64,000 nt of DNA from Mesorhizobium sp. C432A. GTDB lineage: Bacteria > Pseudomonadota > Alphaproteobacteria > Rhizobiales > Rhizobiaceae. The stretch covers positions 5,001,001 to 5,065,000 of the forward strand of contig NZ_CP100470.1 in NCBI RefSeq assembly GCF_030323145.1. Reading direction: 5' to 3'. Below the pieces are notes generated by a model. The model worked only from the letters and a program-made list of their open reading frames with translations. It did no database searches and was not told the origin of the DNA. Of this stretch, positions 58,275 to 64,000 are shown in pieces. A program made the position numbers and the translations under genes. The number at the start of each line of letters is the position of its first letter. Within the stretch, counting starts at the first letter, position 1.

Positions 58275-58377
58275 TCTTTTCGGTTGAGGCGCGAAGCGGC
58301 CATTCACGGACGCAGGAGACAAAGTCGCCTTTAAGAGCAGCCAGCCTTCGCAGGATCAGCCTTCCCCCAAGACAAAC

Positions 58378-58397
58378 AAGGCCCCTACCGGGGCCTT
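58378..58397 (-). terminator. rho-independent terminator of the sugar ABC operon
   Basis: Perfect 8-bp arms AAGGCCCC (58378-58385) and GGGGCCTT (58390-58397) with a 4-base loop. On the minus strand it is followed by GTTTGTCTT. It lies about 30 bases past the end of the binding-protein gene. Confidence 0.65.
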
Positions 58398-58428
58398 GCG
58401 CATCACCTCAGTGCCGGGCTCCGCCCCC

Positions 58429-59412
58429 TCACTTCCCCATCAGCTGCTTGGCATTCTCGGCCGTGATCGCGGTGGTCTCCACCGTCACCGTCTTGTCCAC
58501 CTCGGTCGCGCAGTCGAGCAGGATCTTTTTCGACATCTCGATCGCTTCCTTGGCGCCCGTCGGGTAGGTGAAGGTTGCGACCCAGTCGCCCTTGGCCACC
58601 GCTTCGATGCCGCCGGCCGGGCCTGGCAGGCCGTCGGTGCCGATGATCTTGACGTCCTTGCCCGCTCCCTTGGCGGCGAGCAGCGCGCCGGCGGCCATCA
58701 TGTCGTTGGAGGCGTAGAGCACCTTGATGTCGGGGTGTGCCTGCAGCATGGCGGCGAAGGCGACCTGCGCCTTGTCCGGCACCCAGTCGGCGGCCTGCTC
58801 GGCGACGATCTGGACCTTCGGGTTGCCTTTCACGCCTTCCTTGAAGCCGTTGAGGCGCTCCACCGCCGGCGTCGAGCTCGGCAGGCCTTGCAGCACGGCC
58901 GCCTCGCCGCCATCGGGCAGCAGGGTCTTGGCGGTGTACTTTCCGGCTTCCTCGGCGATCTTGAAATTGTCGCCGCCGATGAAGGCGGTGTAGTCCTTGC
59001 CCGGGTCGCCGACCGTCTTGCGGTCAAGCTCGATGACCGGGATGCCGGCATCCATGGCGCGCTTCACCGCCGGCGTCAGCGGTGCGGCCTCGAAGGGCGA
59101 GATCAAAAGGATATCGACCTTCTGGGTGATGAAATTGTCGACCTGCGAGGTCTGCGTGTTGACGTTGCCGGCGCCGTCGGCGATCTGCAGCGTGAAGCCA
59201 GGCACTTCCTTGGCCGCCGCCTCCAGCTCGTCATTGACGTGCTGGCGGTAGGGCTCGGCATTGTTGGCCTGCGAAAAACCGATGACGAACTGGCCGTCCT
59301 TGGCGCAGGCTTTCACCAGCGGCTCGGCGGCGTAAGCGGAGCCTGCAATGCACAGGCCGGCGCCTGCCAGCAGCACGGCCTTGAGGGTCGATCCTCTTAG
59401 TGTCGTTTTCAT
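58429..59412 (-). CDS. ribose-type sugar ABC transporter binding protein
   Basis: 327 residues with a signal peptide (LKAVLLAGAGLCIAGSAYA) and the periplasmic-binding-protein type I fold: FVIGFSQANNAEPYRQHVND, VDILLISPFEAAPLTPAVKR, MDAGIPVIELDRKTVG, VLYASNDMMAAGALLAAKGA and IIGTDGLPGPAGGIEAVAKG. This is the RbsB/fructofuranose-like group; the sugar is not determined. It is the last gene of the minus-strand operon LacI, ATPase, permease, binding protein, and a long hairpin separates it from the permease gene. Confidence 0.87.
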   Translation of the reverse strand: MKTTLRGSTLKAVLLAGAGLCIAGSAYAAEPLVKACAKDGQFVIGFSQANNAEPYRQHVNDELEAAAKEVPGFTLQIADGAGNVNTQTSQVDNFITQKVDILLISPFEAAPLTPAVKRAMDAGIPVIELDRKTVGDPGKDYTAFIGGDNFKIAEEAGKYTAKTLLPDGGEAAVLQGLPSSTPAVERLNGFKEGVKGNPKVQIVAEQAADWVPDKAQVAFAAMLQAHPDIKVLYASNDMMAAGALLAAKGAGKDVKIIGTDGLPGPAGGIEAVAKGDWVATFTYPTGAKEAIEMSKKILLDCATEVDKTVTVETTAITAENAKQLMGK

Positions 59413-59493
59413 AACTCACTCTCCTCCTCGTCCGGCCGGGGGGCCAGACCTTGGTTTGACGTTCACGTGTTGCCGTCTCCTCCTTGTTTGTTT

Positions 59494-59532
59494 GTGCATG
59501 TCGTCATCGCAAAACCTTTTGCGCGACATGCA

Positions 59533-59533
<1 letters not shown>
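59494..59533. repeat. CATGTCG palindromic element, copy 3 (operon-internal hairpin)
   Basis: GTGCATGTCG (59494-59503) and CGACATGCAC (59524-59533), perfect 10-bp arms, plus inner GCAAAA (59509-59514) and TTTTGC (59517-59522). It touches the stop codon of the permease gene and precedes the binding-protein gene. No T-run follows, so it is more likely an mRNA-stabilising or processing hairpin than a terminator. Confidence 0.65.
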
Positions 59534-60584
<1,051 letters not shown>

Positions 60585-60585
<1 letters not shown>

Positions 60586-62102
60586 CAGGCCTCCCTGCCG
60601 TTAGCCGCGGCCAGCACCGTGTGCTCGTCGACGCCGCCCAAAAATTCCGCCACATTGCGCCCCTGGCGCAGCACCACGATGCGGTCGCACAGACCGATCA
60701 GCTCCGGCATCTCGCTGGACGCCACCAGAATGCCCAGCCCTTGCGCCGCGAGTGCCCTGAGCCGCTGGTAGATCTCGCCCTTGGCGCCGACATCGACGCC
60801 GCGCGTCGGCTCGTCGAGCAGCAACAGGCGCGGATTGCCGAGGATTTCTTTTGCCAGCACCACCTTCTGCTGGTTGCCGCCGGACAGCGCGCCGACGGCG
60901 ATATCAGGGTTCTTCGGCCGGATGTCGAACTGGCCGAAGGATTCCTTCACCGCCTCGGCCTGGCGGCGCGGCGAGACCAGCCAGTTCGGCGAGATTCTGG
61001 ATATGACCGACATCACCAGGTTGAGGCCGACCGCCATGCGCAGCATCAGGCCCGAGCCCCGGCGGTCGTCGGTGACGAAGGCGATGCCGGCGTGGCGGGC
61101 AGCACTGATCGAATCCAGTTTCACCGGCTTGCCGCCGACAGCAACCTCGCCCTCCCAGCGGCCGGACAGGCCGGTGCCGTAGAGCGCGGACAACAGTTCG
61201 GTTCGCCCTGCCCCCATAATGCCGGCCAGGCCGACGATCTCGCCTTCATGGACATCGAGCGAAACACCTTGCGGCGCCTGCCAGCCGGCGCTATCGCGGG
61301 CGAGCTTGAAGCTGGCGTTCCTCAGGCTGAGCAGCGGCTTGCCCGCCGCTTTGGCGCGTTGCGGATAAAGCTCATCCAGCGGACGTCCGACCAGCAGGCG
61401 CACCAGCTCGGCTTGCGGCGCGTGCGGCTCGGTGATGCCGGCGACGCGACCGTCGCGCATCACCGTCACCCGGTCGGCAATGCCGGGCACTTCCTCCAGC
61501 CGATGCGAGATATAGACGATGCCGACGCCGGTGGCTGCGAGTTTTCTCATGATGTCGAACAGCCGCTCGACTTCGCCGACGGTAAGTGCTGCCGTCGGCT
61601 CGTCCATGATCAGCACGCGGGAGGCATAGGACAGCGCCTTGACGATCGCCACCACCTGGCGCTGGCCGATCGACAGATCGGCGACCATGGCAGCCGGATC
61701 GATGGCGATCTCGATCGCCTCCAGCCGCTTCTTGGCCTCGCGGCGCATTGCCGGCACGTCGAGGAAGCCGCCGGGACGCATCAGTTCGCGGCCGAGGAAC
61801 AGATTGGCGGCGACGTCGAGCGACGGCACCAGGTCGAGCTCCTGGAAGATGGTGGCGATGCCTGCCGCTTGCGCCTCGCGCGGGTTGTTGAAGCGCACGG
61901 GTTTGCCGTCGATCTCGATCATGCCTTCGTCCGGCGTGTAGACGCCCGACAAAAGGTTCATCAGCGTCGACTTGCCGGCGCCGTTCTCGCCGAGCAGCGC
62001 ATGGATTTCGCCGGCCTTGAGGTCGAAGTCGACGCCGCGCAGCGCCTGCACGCCGCCGAAGCGTTTGACGGCGCCGGTCATTACCAGCAGCGGCGCGGTC
62101 AT
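60585..62102 (-). CDS. ribose-type sugar ABC transporter ATP-binding protein (two cassettes)
   Basis: 505 residues from ATG 62102. It has two ABC domains. The first has Walker A GENGAGKSTLMNLLSGVYTP, signature LSIGQRQVVAIVKAL and Walker B LIMDEPTAAL. The second has a degenerate Walker A region GIMGAGRTELLSALYG, signature LSGGNQQKVVLAKEIL and Walker B LLLDEPTRGVD. This is the RbsA/XylG/MglA build, in which the second site is usually less active. It ends ILVASSEMPELIGLCDRIVV. It overlaps the LacI gene by 4 bases. Confidence 0.92.
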
Positions 62103-63112
62103 GTTAGCCTCGTGTGGGTCGGCCTTCCGCAGGAGGCGCGCGCCCGCAGAGTCGCCTGCAGCCGCACCGAACGTGGCTCTGAACCGGTCGCCGCGATGCG
62201 GGCGCTGAGTAGCGCCGCCGCCTGCCTGCCGATCTCGGTGCAGGGCTGCGCCACCAGCGTCAGCCGCGGCTCGAAACAATCGGCCCATTCGAAATCGTCG
62301 AAGCCGGCCAGCGACAGATCGCCCGGAATGCTGAGGCCTTTTTCGCGGATGGCGCGGACGGCTCCGATCGTCGTCATGTTGTTGCCGGTGACCAGTGCGG
62401 TTGGTGGCGACGGCAGCGACAGGATGGCGTGGGTGGATGCGGTCGCCGCCGCCGTGTCGACATTCTCGGCCGAGAGATAGTGCGGCACGCACTCAAGTCC
62501 ATTGGCGGCGAGCGAAGCCTGGAACGCCTCGATGCGCTCGCGCGTCGTCGTCAGGCCCGGCTGTCCGGCGATATAGCCGATGCGCTTGTGGCCGAAGGAG
62601 GCGACATGGTCGATCAGCGCGCGCATCGACGTTTCGTTCTCGACGCCGATCTGGTCGAAGCGCTGGTCGGCGAAACGGTCGATCAGAACGCATGGCATCT
62701 TCTTGTCGGCGAGATAGTCGATGGCCCGCTGCGGCGAGCCCGACGGCGCCAGGATGACGCCGTCGACGCGGCGCTGATGAAAAGCGCGCACCACCTGCAG
62801 TTCGCGGTCGGGATCCTCCTGGGTGTCCGACAGGAAGACCATCAGCCCGAGCCGCGCGCATTCGGCCTCGACCGCGCAGATGATGTCGGTGAAATAAGGG
62901 TTGGAGATCGCCGAGATCGCCAGGCCGACGCTGTTGGTGGTCGAGGCCTTCAGCGAGCGCGCCAGCTCGTTGGGCTGGTAGCCCATGGCGGCAATGGCGT
63001 CGTTGATCAGCCTCGCCTTTTCCAGCGAAACGAAGCGCGTGTTGTTGACGACATGCGAGACGGTCGACACCGACACACCGGCGCGCCGCGCCACTTCAGC
63101 CATTGTCGGCAA
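62099..63112 (-). CDS. LacI-family transcriptional regulator of the sugar operon
   Basis: 337 residues. The N-terminal LacI helix-turn-helix and hinge is TMAEVARRAGVSVSTVSHVV, NNTRFVSLEKARLINDAIAA, MGYQPNELARSLK (1-57). The sugar-sensing domain follows: VGLAISAISNPYFTDIICAV, VDGVILAPSGSPQ, GHKRIGYIAGQPGLTTTRER, VTGNNMTTIGAVRAIREKGL, GDLSLAGFDDFEWADCFEPR. It is the first gene of the transporter operon and probably represses it until the sugar binds. AAACGTTT at 63198-63205 is a likely operator. Confidence 0.92.
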   Translation of the reverse strand: MPTMAEVARRAGVSVSTVSHVVNNTRFVSLEKARLINDAIAAMGYQPNELARSLKASTTNSVGLAISAISNPYFTDIICAVEAECARLGLMVFLSDTQEDPDRELQVVRAFHQRRVDGVILAPSGSPQRAIDYLADKKMPCVLIDRFADQRFDQIGVENETSMRALIDHVASFGHKRIGYIAGQPGLTTTRERIEAFQASLAANGLECVPHYLSAENVDTAAATASTHAILSLPSPPTALVTGNNMTTIGAVRAIREKGLSIPGDLSLAGFDDFEWADCFEPRLTLVAQPCTEIGRQAAALLSARIAATGSEPRSVRLQATLRARASCGRPTHTRLT

Positions 63113-63197
63113 GACATATCAGCGCCTGCAAGCGCTCCTCCCTTATGCGTTTCCCGTCCGCTCTGATGGCGGATTTCAAGGGAGCTTAGGGTGATCG

Positions 63198-63217
63198 AAA
63201 CGTTTGCGCAATCGATT
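63198..63217. promoter_or_regulatory. candidate LacI-type operators
   Basis: AAACGTTT (63198-63205) and AATCGATT (63210-63217), two 8-bp palindromes with a central CG, 12 bases apart centre to centre and about 90 bases before the LacI start. The A-x-x-CG-x-x-T form is typical for this regulator family. Confidence 0.5.
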
Positions 63218-63238
63218 CGATCGAAATTTTTAGCGGGC

Positions 63239-63841
63239 TTATCTCCCCCCTCGAGGGGGAGATGTCGCCGAAGGCGACAGAGGGGGTCGCCGCGCGTGAA
63301 GCGCCAACCTTCCATCTGCAGCAAGGACGTCGAGCCCAGTCGCACCGACCCCCTCTGGCCTGCCGGCCATCTCCCCCTCAAGGGGGAGATTCGCGGTTTC
63401 ACCGAACTCGGCCACCAGCCCCTCATACGCCTCGAAGGCCGGCAGTGCCTCGTAACTGTGCACCGCAGGCGTGGTTGCCCAAGGCAGCTTCTCGCTGGTC
63501 CATGTCTCGATGAACGGCGTGAACCAGCCGGGCTCGTCGAGCATGGTCGGACGCAGATTGACGAACCAGTCGAGCCCTTCGGGGCGCGTGAACATCCAGC
63601 TCATGCAATGTGGGCAGAAGAAATGTTTCGAGGCGCCGTGCAGCCCGCCGATCACCGGCTCGCCTAGCGTGATCTCGAAGCCGTCGGAGGGAATGGCGGC
63701 GTTTAGCGAATAGGCGCTGGCCGACATGCGCTGGCAGCCGATGCAATGGCAAGCCATGGTCAAAAGCGGTTTTGCGGAAATCTTGAGCCGCACACGTCCG
63801 CAGCGGCACCCGCCTTCGGCCGGCAATTTCAGGGTTGGCAC
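63239..63841 (-). CDS. GFA-family zinc protein with a repeat-encoded C-terminal tail
   Basis: 200 residues. GGCRCGRVRLKISA (Cys pair, about 11-15), ACHCIGCQRMSASAY (about 30-44) and FFCPHCMSWMFTR (about 73-85) give the GFA cysteine set for two zinc sites. The family fold ends near FEAYEGLVAEFGE (about residue 147). The remaining 50 or so residues (starting NLPLEGEMAGRPEGVGATGL) are translated from a RIME-like repeat. Its activity is unknown; the tail may be harmless. Confidence 0.78.
   Translation of the reverse strand: MPTLKLPAEGGCRCGRVRLKISAKPLLTMACHCIGCQRMSASAYSLNAAIPSDGFEITLGEPVIGGLHGASKHFFCPHCMSWMFTRPEGLDWFVNLRPTMLDEPGWFTPFIETWTSEKLPWATTPAVHSYEALPAFEAYEGLVAEFGETANLPLEGEMAGRPEGVGATGLDVLAADGRLALHARRPPLSPSATSPPRGGR
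63241..63390. repeat. RIME-like palindromic mosaic element
   Basis: ATCTCCCCCCTCGAGGGGGA at one end, ATCTCCCCCTCAAGGGGGAG at the other, with GATGTCGCCGAAGGCGACAG and CCTCTGGCCTGCCGGCCAT inside. It is closest to the copy at 45868-46022. It lies inside the 3' part of the GFA reading frame. Confidence 0.8.
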
Positions 63842-63873
63842 GGCAGTCTCCCAGTATTCGAAGCGCCGGCGCT

Positions 63874-64000
63874 TCAGTCGCCGGTCAGCGCCTTCGTCGT
63901 CACCAGCGTGACGCCGGCATCGGTGAAATCAGCATTGTACCGGGCGATGATCTCGGTCGCGGTTTCGCCTTCAGTGTCCAGCGTGGAATGGGCATCGGAA
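63874..64000 (-). CDS. isochorismatase-like cysteine hydrolase, C-terminal end (partial)
   Basis: The minus-strand frame enters from the right edge and ends at TGA 63874-63876, giving about 41 residues: SDAHSTLDTEGETATEIIAR then YNADFTDAGVTLVTTKALTG. The SDAHST-x-D and II-x-x-YN pattern matches the end of isochorismatase-fold cysteine hydrolases, which act on amides or vinyl ethers. The catalytic Asp, Lys and Cys lie outside the window. Confidence 0.65.
   Translation of the reverse strand, partial: SDAHSTLDTEGETATEIIARYNADFTDAGVTLVTTKALTGD

Noticed and set aside
60621..62480. A 619-codon open frame opposite the sugar transporter ATPase
   Set aside because: Antisense of a clear two-cassette ABC protein in a G+C-rich genome; no motifs and no ribosome-binding site.

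Overview
This is a G+C-rich alphaproteobacterial chromosome segment. It is most likely from the Rhizobiales and most like Mesorhizobium; this is inferred from the gene types (MucR/Ros regulator, HWE-type kinase remnant, DUF982, DUF6894 and DUF1127-like small proteins, Liv and ribose-type ABC operons) and from at least eight RIME-like GGGGGAGA palindromic mosaics between genes. I saw no rRNA, tRNA or CRISPR array.

Layout. 0-7.1 kb: a decayed HWE histidine kinase, small envelope proteins, a GFA protein, two glycosyltransferases, a frameshifted GT25 gene and msrA. 7.2-16.3 kb: a minus-strand prophage remnant. It keeps an endolysin/holin/spanin lysis cassette and the two terminase genes but has no head or tail genes. 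The large terminase is split by a three-gene insert, its 3' half is fused to a tail-fibre gene, and an IS256-family element with a clear target duplication sits beside the lysis genes. 16.3-28 kb: small regulators and metabolic genes (methyltransferase flanked by two copies of a tiny promoter-to-terminator RNA unit, MucR, Lrp, two-PAS GGDEF-EAL protein, ECF sigma factor) plus a 31-residue lasso-like RiPP precursor too small for ordinary gene calling. 28.5-33.2 kb: a spore-coat-U type chaperone-usher operon. 33.2-37.9 kb: a complete branched-chain amino acid (Liv) transporter. 38-51 kb: mixed accessory genes, an intact IS256-family element and an IS481-family element inserted into a RIME copy, a PDZ pseudo-protease, a GST, an aminotransferase, a sulfotransferase and a Crp regulator.

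The most interesting part is 51.7-58.3 kb, a compact block of visibly lower G+C. A membrane-anchored dCTP-deaminase/dUTPase-fold protein that lacks the catalytic Glu is divergent from a tight operon: an ACP-like protein, an XRE repressor, an ImmA/IrrE metalloprotease with a C-terminal chagasin-like domain, a papain-like (C1) protease and a thymidylate-synthase-like protein. Next to it are a MazG-like protein and a protein resembling the helical domain of phage 5-hydroxymethyl-dU DNA kinases. The combination suggests a nucleotide-modification or nucleotide-sensing conflict system with a protease/protease-inhibitor pair. I know of no described system with this set.

58.4-64 kb holds a LacI-regulated ribose-type sugar ABC operon, a second GFA gene whose 3' end is made of a RIME copy, and the end of a cysteine hydrolase gene cut by the window edge.
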